The position numbers and the translations under genes were made by a program. Of a DNA stretch of 64,000 bases, positions 55,953 to 64,000 are shown one piece after another (positions within the stretch are counted from its first letter, which is position 1; each line of letters starts with the position of its first letter). Origin of the DNA: Rhodococcus coprophilus NBRC 100603 (GTDB taxonomy: Bacteria; Actinomycetota; Actinomycetes; Mycobacteriales; Mycobacteriaceae); NCBI RefSeq assembly GCF_001895045.1, contig NZ_BDAM01000002.1:186001-250000 (forward strand), given 5' to 3'. The notes beneath the pieces were generated by a model that had not been told where the DNA came from, ran no database searches, and saw only the letters and a list, made by a program, of their open reading frames with translations.

Positions 55953-57103
55953 CGTTCGCTCCTGTTCGGTTCCGTACCGGCGACGGCCAGCACGATCCGT
56001 GCCATTTCCGCCGCGGCACTGCGATGTCCGGCCGCGCCGGCACGCCGGCCCATGTCCTCGATTCGCTGACGGTCGCGCAACAACGGGACCACCGTATCGG
56101 CGATGTACGCGGGCGTGAGGTCGGCGTCGGCGACAATCATCGCACCCCCGGCGGAAGCGACGGGACGGGCGTTCAGCTCCTGTTCACCGTTTCCGTGCGG
56201 AAGCGGCACGTACACGGCAGGCAATCCGACGGCCGACACCTCCGCGACGGTCATCGCGCCGGAACGGCACAGGACGGCGTCTGCCGCCGAATAGGCGAGA
56301 TCCATGCGTTCGAGGTAAGGCACGGTCACGTACGGCGCGGTCGCATGCCCGGGGTGCGGCGGCACACTCACGGTGTTCTTCGGTCCGTGCGCGTGCAGCA
56401 CCGCGATCCCCGCGTCGGCGAGAGCCCCGGACGCACCGACGACCGCCTCGTTGAGCGACCGTGCGCCCTGCGATCCACCGAAGACGAGCAGCACCGGCAC
56501 GTCGTCGGGAAGCCCGAAGTGGCGGCGCGCCTCGGCACGCAGTGCCTGGCGGTCGAGGCGGGTGATCGACGACCGCACGGGAATGCCCACGATCTGCGCG
56601 TCACCGCGCCGCACGATTCCCGATCCTGGAACCGCCGCGAGGACCCGCTCCGCCCGGAACGCACCGATCTTGTTCGCGATGCCGGCGCTCGCGTTGGCTT
56701 CGTGCACCACGACAGGGATGCGACGGCGTCTCCGGAACGGCCCGGCGCCGGCAGCGAGATAAGCGGGCAACGCGACGTAGCCACCGAATCCGACCACTAC
56801 ATCGGCGTCGACCTCGTCGAGGATCTCGCGCGTGCGTCGCACCGACGCCACCACCCGGGCCGGAAGTTTCGCCAGGTCGAGCGTGGGTTTACGGGGAAGC
56901 GGGACCGGCGGGATCAGCTCGAGCGGGTAGCCGCGCCGCGGCACGAGCGTCGTCTCCAGACCTCGCTCGGTACCGAGAGCGGTGATCCTCGCGTCGGGAA
57001 CGAGTTCCCGGACGGCATCGGCCACGGCGAGTGCCGGTTCGATGTGGCCGGCGGTCCCACCGCCGGCGACCACCACGGACAGGGCAGACTTCTCCCCACT
57101 CAC
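55949..57103 (-). CDS. murG: UDP-GlcNAc transferase MurG (lipid II synthase)
   Basis: 384 residues. It transfers GlcNAc to lipid I at the inner membrane face. Two GT-B half-domains: [20 protein letters not shown] at the N-terminus, [14 protein letters not shown], then [17 protein letters not shown] and the UDP-binding [33 protein letters not shown]. Complete and of usual length. Confidence 0.96.
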   Translation of the reverse strand: MSGEKSALSVVVAGGGTAGHIEPALAVADAVRELVPDARITALGTERGLETTLVPRRGYPLELIPPVPLPRKPTLDLAKLPARVVASVRRTREILDEVDADVVVGFGGYVALPAYLAAGAGPFRRRRRIPVVVHEANASAGIANKIGAFRAERVLAAVPGSGIVRRGDAQIVGIPVRSSITRLDRQALRAEARRHFGLPDDVPVLLVFGGSQGARSLNEAVVGASGALADAGIAVLHAHGPKNTVSVPPHPGHATAPYVTVPYLERMDLAYSAADAVLCRSGAMTVAEVSAVGLPAVYVPLPHGNGEQELNARPVASAGGAMIVADADLTPAYIADTVVPLLRDRQRIEDMGRRAGAAGHRSAAAEMARIVLAVAGTEPNRSER

Positions 57104-58602
57104 CTACGATTCCCTCGCTCTCCGGTTCGTCCATTCGTACCGCGTGTCGTGCGGGTGGTCTTCTGCCGGGCAGCACGGCCCGGTTCTCGCGCGGGCTGGG
57201 CCCTGCGCGTCGGGGCACCGTCCACCCGGGCGGGTGCCCGTCGCGTACGGGTGCCTGCGCCGGAGGAACGGCCGCGGTCGTCCCTGGTCGCTCCCCGCGG
57301 CTCACCGCGACGCTGCTGCGGTGCCCGTGGTGTGACGGTACGCGTTCCGGCCCGGGGCGGCAGGTACGGCTCCGGCTGACGCAACCGCAGCAGGCGGGCG
57401 AACCGGCCGTCCTGACCGGCCTGGAGCGCGGCGATCGCCTCCGGTTCGTGCCGGGCGGCATTCGCGATCAAGCCGAACATGAGAAGGGTCGTGGCCGTGG
57501 AGGTGCCGCCCGCAGACACCAGCGGCAGCTGAAGTCCCGTCACGGGAAGCACACCGACGACGTACCCGATGTTGATGAACGCCTGTCCGATGATCCAGGT
57601 GGTCGCCGTCGCGGTGAACAACCGCAGGAACGGGTCGACCGACCGCATCGCGATACGGAGTCCGACGAAGGCGAACAGGCCGAACAACCCGATGACCGCG
57701 GCGCCGCCGAGGAAGCCCAGTTCCTCCCCGATGATCGCGAAGATGAAGTCGTTGTGCGCGTTCGGCAAGTAGTTCCACTTCGCGCGGCTCTGGCCGAGCC
57801 CGCGACCCCACAGCCCGCCGTCGGCCAGCGAGAACTTGGCCTGCCGGGCCTGATAGCCGATGCCCTGGGGGTCGTCGCCGGGATTGAAGAAGGCACGCAC
57901 GCGTTGCGAGCGGTACCCCGCCGTCACCGTGAGGATCGCGGCGAGCGTGACCGCCGTGCCGAGCATTCCCAGGTACAGCTTGAGCGGCAACCCCGCGAAC
58001 CACAACAGCGCAAGCACGATGATGACGAGCGAGACCGTCGTACCGAGGTCGGGCTGCAGCACGATCAGCCCGGTGACGAGCAGCGCGGCCGGGATCAGCG
58101 GGACGAGCATCTCCTTGAGAGTCGAGTTCTCGCCCCGCCGCGATGCCAGGAGGTGCGCGCCCCACAGTGCGAGCGTGATCTTGGCGATCTCGGACGGCTG
58201 CAGGGAGACGCCGAAGACGACGAACCAGCCTCGCGTGCCCTGCGAGAGGGTGCCGATACCCGGAATGAGCACGAGTACCAGCGCGACGACCGACGCCGCG
58301 AACGCGACGAACGAGTACTTGCGCAGCACGCGGATCGGTATCTGCAAGGCGATGTAGAAGATCACCATGCCGATCGCGGCGAAGACCACCTGGGAGGTGA
58401 ACAACCCGTAGGCCGAACCCACGGACACCACGGCCCCGACACTGGACGACGACAGCACCATCACCAAGCCGAGCACGGTGAGCAGCACCGCGATCGTCAC
58501 CACGAGGTGGAACGATGCGAGGGGCCGGGCCATCCACGCCCCGACCCGTCCGCGTGCCTCCGCGGCCGGATGCTCGGATGCCGGGCCGCGCTTGGAGATC
58601 AC
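57100..58602 (-). CDS. ftsW: SEDS-family peptidoglycan polymerase FtsW
   Basis: 500 residues, about ten membrane helices. SEDS hallmarks: [40 protein letters not shown] with the catalytic Asp, [20 protein letters not shown] and [21 protein letters not shown] long basic, disordered C-terminus (about 405-500, many Arg/Thr) is typical of actinobacterial FtsW. It polymerises septal glycan with a cognate PBP. Confidence 0.95.
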   Translation of the reverse strand: MISKRGPASEHPAAEARGRVGAWMARPLASFHLVVTIAVLLTVLGLVMVLSSSSVGAVVSVGSAYGLFTSQVVFAAIGMVIFYIALQIPIRVLRKYSFVAFAASVVALVLVLIPGIGTLSQGTRGWFVVFGVSLQPSEIAKITLALWGAHLLASRRGENSTLKEMLVPLIPAALLVTGLIVLQPDLGTTVSLVIIVLALLWFAGLPLKLYLGMLGTAVTLAAILTVTAGYRSQRVRAFFNPGDDPQGIGYQARQAKFSLADGGLWGRGLGQSRAKWNYLPNAHNDFIFAIIGEELGFLGGAAVIGLFGLFAFVGLRIAMRSVDPFLRLFTATATTWIIGQAFINIGYVVGVLPVTGLQLPLVSAGGTSTATTLLMFGLIANAARHEPEAIAALQAGQDGRFARLLRLRQPEPYLPPRAGTRTVTPRAPQQRRGEPRGATRDDRGRSSGAGTRTRRAPARVDGAPTRRAQPAREPGRAARQKTTRTTRGTNGRTGERGNRR

Positions 58603-60095
58603 CGTCCGGTCCCGCCCCGGCGGAGTTCTTCGACGGCGGCGGCGAAACTCCGGCCCCGCTGCGCGTAGTCGGCGAACATGTCGAGGGACGCGGCGGCCGG
58701 TGCCAGGAGCACCGTCTCGCCGGGCTGCGCGTACCCGGCAGCCTCCCGCACGGCGGCATTCATCGCGGCGGCGGCGTCGGCGCCGGGCATCGCGATACGC
58801 CTGGGTCCGTCCTGCCCGTGTGCGTCTCCGGGGAGCTCACTGGTCATCGGACCATCGTCGCGCGTGTCCAGCAGCACGACGGGGACCTCGGGTGCGTGTC
58901 GCGCGAGTGCCTCGACGAATCGGCCGGCGTCGCGTCCGAGCAACACCACCGCCGCGAGTCGCGGCGCCACCTCCGCGACGAGGTCGTCGATGCGCGCGCC
59001 CTTGAGCAGCCCACCCGCGATCCACACCACCCGATCATGGGCGAGCAGCGAACTGCGTGCCGCATGTGGGTTGGTGGCCTTCGAATCGTCGATGTAGTCG
59101 ACCTGGTCGACAGCACCGACGGGCGCGGCGCGGTGCGGCCCGACTCGGTGCCGCAGCAGACCGTCGTGCACAGCAGATTCCGGAACGTCGATGGCACGGG
59201 CGAGGGCGGCCGCGGCCAGCGCGTCGGACAGTCCCGCGGGGCCGGGCGGGGTGACATCGGCGACGGAGGCGAGGACTGCGGAGTCGGCGAACGCGCGGTC
59301 GACGAGAACGTCACCGCTGATTCCGAGTTCACCCTCATCGGGGTAGCCGAGCGTGAACCCGACCGTGAGCACGGCCCGGGAGCGATCGCGCAGCGACCCT
59401 GCGATGGGGTCGTCGAGCCCGAGGACACCGACGGTTCCGGTGAGAGCCCGCAGCTTCGCCTCGATGTAGTTCTCGATCCCGCCGTGCCAGTCGAGGTGGT
59501 CCTCGGCGATATTGAGGATCACCCCGGCGTCGGGACGCACCGACGGAGCCCAGTGCAGCTGGAAGGAGGACAGTTCCACGGCCAGCACGTCGGCACGGGG
59601 GTCGCTTCTCCGGAGCACGTCGAGCACCGGCAGACCGATGTTGCCGCAGGCAGCGCTCTGAATGCCCGCTGCCTCGAGGATCGCATGGAGCATCATCGTG
59701 GTGGTGGTCTTGCCGTTGGTGCCCGTGACGACCAGCCACCTGCGGGAAGGACCGTAGATCTCCGCGCGGTCGATACGCCAGGACAGCTCGATGTCACCCC
59801 AGATGGGGACCGCGGCACCCACGGCACGTGACAACAGCGGCGAGCTCGGCGGGAACCCGGGACTCGTGACGACCAGCGCGAACTCCCGCAACGACTCGTT
59901 GTCGCCGAGCAGGGCGTCGAGTTCGACCGTGGCGGCCCCCAGTTCGGCGCATCGCGCCAGTGCCTCGGCGTTGCGGTCCGTGACGGTGACGTGGGCGCCG
60001 AGGTGCGCCAGGGGTGCGATCGTCGCCCGGCCCGACACCCCCGCGCCCGCGACGAGGACACGGGCTCCGCGCAGTCGCTCGAGATCGTAGGTCAT
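58599..60095 (-). CDS. murD: UDP-MurNAc-L-Ala-D-Glu ligase MurD
   Basis: 498 residues from ATG 60095, four bases after the mraY stop. N-terminal [23 protein letters not shown] loop [13 protein letters not shown] at about 130, then [13 protein letters not shown], and [15 protein letters not shown] with [14 protein letters not shown]. It adds D-glutamate to UDP-MurNAc-L-Ala. The final about 55 residues, rich in Ala/Gly, are the usual C-terminal domain. Confidence 0.96.
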   Translation of the reverse strand: MTYDLERLRGARVLVAGAGVSGRATIAPLAHLGAHVTVTDRNAEALARCAELGAATVELDALLGDNESLREFALVVTSPGFPPSSPLLSRAVGAAVPIWGDIELSWRIDRAEIYGPSRRWLVVTGTNGKTTTTMMLHAILEAAGIQSAACGNIGLPVLDVLRRSDPRADVLAVELSSFQLHWAPSVRPDAGVILNIAEDHLDWHGGIENYIEAKLRALTGTVGVLGLDDPIAGSLRDRSRAVLTVGFTLGYPDEGELGISGDVLVDRAFADSAVLASVADVTPPGPAGLSDALAAAALARAIDVPESAVHDGLLRHRVGPHRAAPVGAVDQVDYIDDSKATNPHAARSSLLAHDRVVWIAGGLLKGARIDDLVAEVAPRLAAVVLLGRDAGRFVEALARHAPEVPVVLLDTRDDGPMTSELPGDAHGQDGPRRIAMPGADAAAAMNAAVREAAGYAQPGETVLLAPAAASLDMFADYAQRGRSFAAAVEELRRGGTGR

Positions 60096-60099
60096 GACG

Positions 60100-61179
60100 T
60101 CAGTCCCCGATCGCCGCGAGGTACTCGCTGTAGAACAGGGCAAGTCCGATGGCCGAGGCGATGGCCGCGAGCAACCAGAACCGGATGATCACCGTGGTTT
60201 CCGCCCACCCTCCGAGTTCGAAGTGGTGATGGAACGGTGCCATCCGGAATACGCGTCGTCGGCTGGACCGGAACACCGCCACCTGGACGACCACCGACGC
60301 GGCTTCGGCGACGAACAGCGCGCCGATGACGACCATGAGGAGTTCGGTGCGGGTCGTGACGGACAGTCCGGCGAGCATTCCGCCGAGTGCGAGCGAACCG
60401 GTGTCACCCATGAAGATCTTCGCGGGCGCGGCGTTCCACCACAGGAAGCCGATGCACGCCGCGGCGGCAGCGGCACACAGCAGCGCCAGATCGAGCGGGT
60501 CGCGGACGTCGTAGCAACCGGCGGTGGGTTCGACCACACACGCGTTGCGGTACTGCCAGAACGTGATGATGACGTACGCGCCGAGCACGAGCGCCATCGA
60601 TCCCGCGGCGAGTCCGTCGAGTCCGTCGGTGAGGTTCACCGCGTTCGACCAGGCACTGACCAGCAGGTACACGAACAAGATGAAGACGATCGACCCCATC
60701 GACACGGTGGCGATGTCGCGCACGTACGACAGGTCGGTGCTGGCGGGCGTCAGTCCGTCACTGTTGCGGAACTGAAGGGCCAGGATGCCGAAGGCAACGG
60801 CGGCGACGAGTTGGCCGACGAGCTTGGCCGTCTTGTTCAGACCCAGGTTGCGTTGCTTGCGGATCTTGATGAAGTCGTCGAGGAAGCCGACACCGCCGAG
60901 TGCGGTGGTCAGACCGAGGACCAGCAGGCCCGACGCCGTAGGGCCCTGGGCGTCGTATCCGAGGCCGATCAGGTGCGAACCCCAGTACCCCGCCCACAGT
61001 CCGGCGAGGATCGCGACGCCGCCCATTGTGGGTGTGCCGCGCTTGGACTGGTGGCTCTGCGGGCCCTCGACCCGGATCTCCTGACCGAAGCCCTGCCGGG
61101 AGAACGCCTTGATCAGCACGGGAGTGAGCAGGATCGACACCGCAAGTGCGATACCTGCGGCAAAGAGAATCTGTCTCAC
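60100..61179 (-). CDS. mraY: Phospho-MurNAc-pentapeptide transferase MraY
   Basis: 359 residues, about ten membrane helices. It makes lipid I from UDP-MurNAc-pentapeptide and decaprenyl phosphate. Motifs: [33 protein letters not shown] (Asp pair binding Mg), [19 protein letters not shown] and the C-terminal [15 protein letters not shown]. Standard length. Confidence 0.97.
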   Translation of the reverse strand: MRQILFAAGIALAVSILLTPVLIKAFSRQGFGQEIRVEGPQSHQSKRGTPTMGGVAILAGLWAGYWGSHLIGLGYDAQGPTASGLLVLGLTTALGGVGFLDDFIKIRKQRNLGLNKTAKLVGQLVAAVAFGILALQFRNSDGLTPASTDLSYVRDIATVSMGSIVFILFVYLLVSAWSNAVNLTDGLDGLAAGSMALVLGAYVIITFWQYRNACVVEPTAGCYDVRDPLDLALLCAAAAAACIGFLWWNAAPAKIFMGDTGSLALGGMLAGLSVTTRTELLMVVIGALFVAEAASVVVQVAVFRSSRRRVFRMAPFHHHFELGGWAETTVIIRFWLLAAIASAIGLALFYSEYLAAIGD

Positions 61180-62705
61180 CGGGCGTCCTCCGTCCCCGTA
61201 GCAGCGGTGTTCTCACCGCGATCGGCGAGGACGGCGTCGGCCACCGACCACAGTCCGACCGATTGTGATGCCTTGACGAGCACGATGTCGCCCGGCTGCA
61301 ATTCCTCACGAAGCAATGCGATCGCGGCGTCCGCGTCGGGCACGTGGCAGGCCTCCTCGCCCCAGGATCCTTCCATCACGGCGCCCTGGTACAGCCCGCG
61401 CACCTGCCTCGACGCTCCGACCGCGATGACGCGGGAGACATCGACTCGCACGGCGAGCCGGCCGATCGCGTCGTGCTCGATCACGGAGTCGTCTCCGAGT
61501 TCTGCCATCTCCCCCAGTACGGCGAAGGTGCGCCGGCGTTCGCCTCCCGAGCGCGCCATCGTGACGAGTGCCTTGATGCCCGCGCGCATCGAATCCGGGT
61601 TGGCGTTGTACGCGTCGTCGATGACCGTGACTCCGTCGGCGCGGGTGCGCACAGCCATGCGGTGCGCCGATACGGGCGCTGCGGCAGCGAGGGCAGCGGC
61701 CGCCTGCTCGGGGGTCGCGCCGCACTCGACGGCGACGGCGAGCGCCGACAGAGCGTTGCCGACCTGGTGCTCACCGTGCACGGCCAGCGTCACCGGGACG
61801 CGGCGCTCGTCGGCGCCGTCGCGGAACACCGCGGTGAACGAGGCACGCGCTTCGTCGTCGAGGTGCACTTCCTCCGCGCGGATGTCGGCCGACTCTCCGC
61901 TACCGACCCACACCACGCGCGCGCCGGTGCGTGCCGCCATCTTCGCCACGAGCAGATCGTCGGCATTGAGCACCGCGACGCCACCCTCCGAGGCGTCGGG
62001 CAATGCCTCGACCAGTTCGCCCTTGGTCTGGGCGATGACTTCCTGCGACCCGAACTCCCCGAGGTGAGCGGTGCCGACGTTGAGCACCACGCCGATCTTG
62101 GGGGGCGCGATAGCCGCGAGCGCGGCGATGTGGCCGCGGCCGCGTGCCGACATCTCGAGGACGAGGAACCGGGTGTCCTCGGTGGCGCGCAGCGCGGTCC
62201 ACGGGTGCCCGAGTTCGTTGTTGAACGACCCCGGCGGCGCGACAACCGGTCCGAGCGGCTCGAGAACCGCTGCGAGCAGGTCCTTCGTCGAGGTCTTACC
62301 GGCAGATCCCGTGACGCCGACGACCGTGAGTCCGCGTTCGGTGAGCGTGTCGACCACCGAACGGGCCAGCGCGGCGAGCGCTGCAAGCACCGCGGCACCG
62401 GAACCGTCGGTGTCGTGTTCGAGTGCAAGCGCGTTCGTGGCACTCGGGGTGGGCGTCGGTACCACGATCGCGGGAACGCCGACCGGACGTGCCGCGAGCA
62501 CCGCGACCGCGCCGGCCTCGATGGCGGCGGCCGCGTGGTCGTGCCCGTCCGAACGGGCGCCGGGCAGCGCGAGGAAGAGTCCTCCGGGCCCGATCTTGCG
62601 GGAGTCGAATTCGACGGTTCCCGTCACCTCTACAGAGGGATCGTCGGCGTCGTGCAGGGTGCCCCCGACCACCTCCGCGATGCGTTCGAGTGTCATCGGG
62701 ATCAT
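61176..62705 (-). CDS. murF: UDP-MurNAc-tripeptide-D-Ala-D-Ala ligase MurF
   Basis: 509 residues from ATG 62705, overlapping the murE stop (ATGA). The N-terminal [20 protein letters not shown] block, ATP loop [14 protein letters not shown] at about 115, then [20 protein letters not shown] and [12 protein letters not shown] are typical. It adds D-Ala-D-Ala to complete the pentapeptide. A longer frame to 62894 is an antisense artefact of murE. Confidence 0.96.
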   Translation of the reverse strand: MIPMTLERIAEVVGGTLHDADDPSVEVTGTVEFDSRKIGPGGLFLALPGARSDGHDHAAAAIEAGAVAVLAARPVGVPAIVVPTPTPSATNALALEHDTDGSGAAVLAALAALARSVVDTLTERGLTVVGVTGSAGKTSTKDLLAAVLEPLGPVVAPPGSFNNELGHPWTALRATEDTRFLVLEMSARGRGHIAALAAIAPPKIGVVLNVGTAHLGEFGSQEVIAQTKGELVEALPDASEGGVAVLNADDLLVAKMAARTGARVVWVGSGESADIRAEEVHLDDEARASFTAVFRDGADERRVPVTLAVHGEHQVGNALSALAVAVECGATPEQAAAALAAAAPVSAHRMAVRTRADGVTVIDDAYNANPDSMRAGIKALVTMARSGGERRRTFAVLGEMAELGDDSVIEHDAIGRLAVRVDVSRVIAVGASRQVRGLYQGAVMEGSWGEEACHVPDADAAIALLREELQPGDIVLVKASQSVGLWSVADAVLADRGENTAATGTEDAR

Positions 62706-64000
62706 GCAGTGCCTCCGTGATGCGGACCGCCCACAGCGGGCGGGTTGTGACCGTGATGCCCGGAGGCCCTGAGCCGGTCGATGGACGCGGCCAGCACCTC
62801 TCGGTCGTCGAAAGGATGCTTGGTGCCGTCGATCTCCTGGCCGGTCTCGTGACCCTTGCCGGCGACCAGGACGACGTCGTCCGGCCCGGCCCATTGCACG
62901 GCAGCGTCGATGGCGGCTGCGCGGTCGCCGATCTCGAGGATCTCACCGCGCTCGTCGCCGGGGACGGCCCACGCACCGTCGAGAACGGCCGCGCGGATGG
63001 CGGCGGGATTCTCGCTCCGGGGATTGTCGTCGGTGACGACGAGTAGATCGGCGCCACGAGCGGCGACTTCGCCCATCAACGGCCGCTTGCCGCGGTCGCG
63101 GTCTCCACCGGCACCGACGACGACTGCGATGCGTCCGGGGACACTGTTGCGCAGGGTCTCCACCACCGCCGAGAGAGCAGCGGGCTTGTGGGCGTAGTCC
63201 ACGATCGCGAGGAAGCCCTGGCCGCGCTCGACACGCTCGACGCGTCCGGGCACCGCGACGGTGGCGATCCCCCGTATGGCAGCGTCGAGGTCGGCGTCCA
63301 CCGCGTCGCAGATCGCTACCGCGAGAGCCGCGTTCGTGACGTTGTACCGGCCGGGCAGCGCGACCGACACGCGGCGCGGAGCGTCGTCCGGTCCCGCGAG
63401 GGTGAATTCCTGTGCGCCGGCGGGCCCGGCGGATTCTTCGGACACCGTCCAGTCCGCCGCCACATCAGCACCGGTCGCGACGGTGCGCACCGATTCCTCG
63501 TCGGCGCGGCCGACCGCGGCGATCTCGGCCATCCGCTGCCCCCAGGTGTCGTCGACGCACACCACGGCACGGGCGGCACGGACCGGGGAGTCGGGCGTGA
63601 ACAGCCGGGCTTTCGCGGAGAAATAGTCCTCGAAGTCTTTGTGGAAGTCCAGATGATCCTGCGACAGGTTCGTGAAGGCGCCGACGGCGAACTCGGTCGC
63701 GTCCACGCGTCCGAGTGCGAGCGCGTGACTGGACACCTCCATCACCACGGTGTCGACGCCCTGCTCGAGCATCGCGGCGAAGAGGGCGTGGAGTTGCGGG
63801 GCCTCCGGCGTGGTCAGCGCGCTGGGGATCCGGACGCCGCGGATGCGGGTTTCGACGGTGCCCACCAGTCCGGTGTCGCGTCCGGCCGCAGTGAGACCGG
63901 CTTCGACGAGATAGGCCGTGGTGGTCTTACCGGAGGTGCCGGTGATCCCGATGATCCGCATCCGGCGGGACGGATGGCCGTACACCGTCGCCGAGGCCGC
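62702..64000 (-). CDS. murE: UDP-MurNAc-tripeptide synthetase MurE (N-terminus outside window)
   Basis: The last 432 residues; the frame stays open to the window edge ([15 protein letters not shown]..). ATP loop [14 protein letters not shown] is near the cut end. Then [14 protein letters not shown], the DNPR signature of enzymes adding meso-diaminopimelate, and [14 protein letters not shown]. Roughly 80-100 N-terminal residues are missing. First gene of the visible dcw series. Confidence 0.96.
   Translation of the reverse strand, partial: AASATVYGHPSRRMRIIGITGTSGKTTTAYLVEAGLTAAGRDTGLVGTVETRIRGVRIPSALTTPEAPQLHALFAAMLEQGVDTVVMEVSSHALALGRVDATEFAVGAFTNLSQDHLDFHKDFEDYFSAKARLFTPDSPVRAARAVVCVDDTWGQRMAEIAAVGRADEESVRTVATGADVAADWTVSEESAGPAGAQEFTLAGPDDAPRRVSVALPGRYNVTNAALAVAICDAVDADLDAAIRGIATVAVPGRVERVERGQGFLAIVDYAHKPAALSAVVETLRNSVPGRIAVVVGAGGDRDRGKRPLMGEVAARGADLLVVTDDNPRSENPAAIRAAVLDGAWAVPGDERGEILEIGDRAAAIDAAVQWAGPDDVVLVAGKGHETGQEIDGTKHPFDDREVLAASIDRLRASGHHGHNPPAVGGPHHGGTA

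Overview
The window is high-GC actinobacterial chromosome, most likely Rhodococcus or a close mycolic-acid relative. This rests on gene content and order: treY/treZ trehalose synthesis, ilvA, dnaE, rluD-lspA, dinB, ileS with a T-box leader, wag31-yggT-sepF, and a division/cell-wall (dcw) cluster running ftsZ-ftsQ-murC-murG-ftsW-murD-mraY-murF-murE. It also rests on an F420-type (Ddn-like) oxidoreductase and an Mtb12-like antigen lipoprotein. Genus is inferred; no rRNA gene is present.

Layout. 1-735 is the 3' end of treY. 813-8524 is an accessory stretch separating treY from treZ: a membrane protein with an XRE regulator, an SDR, an orphan solute-binding lipoprotein, a decayed gene, an amidohydrolase, a LOG-like protein, a YchJ/SEC-C protein and a TetR regulator. 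treZ and ilvA follow (8628-11810), converging on a shared hairpin.

The central event is at about 13.1-33.8 kb. A pyruvate oxidase-type, ThDP-dependent gene (poxB-like) is cut in two. Its C-terminal half is at 11891-~13125 and its N-terminal half at ~33755-34278, both on the minus strand, with about 20.6 kb of foreign DNA between them. The island carries two copies of a pentapeptide-repeat/DNA-ligase module (the second ligase is decayed), an AT-richer PD-(D/E)XK (Mrr-like) protein that may be a defence nuclease, a serine recombinase with repeat sites, a winged-helix protein coupled to a missed 57-aa membrane protein, and a Fic toxin-antitoxin pair.

The Fic toxin gene is itself split. Its N-terminal half is at 32684-33211 and its C-terminal half, with the catalytic HPF motif, at 24265-24696. 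Joining the halves restores a continuous reading frame. The nearly 8.0-kb insert (24697-32683) looks like a Tn554-type transposon: a tyrosine recombinase gene (frameshifted), a small HTH gene and a 660-aa zinc-ribbon/recombinase-like gene, translationally coupled, plus uncharacterised cargo. It is therefore an element inside an island inside poxB.

From 34.3 kb to the end the window is conserved chromosome on the minus strand: a Ddn-like oxidoreductase, dnaE, an EamA/RarD transporter, rluD-lspA, two lipoproteins around a strong bidirectional terminator, dinB, ileS with its T-box, then wag31 to murE. The dcw genes are tightly packed, many with 4-bp ATGA-type overlaps, as expected for one co-transcribed peptidoglycan and septation operon. 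murE runs off the right edge.
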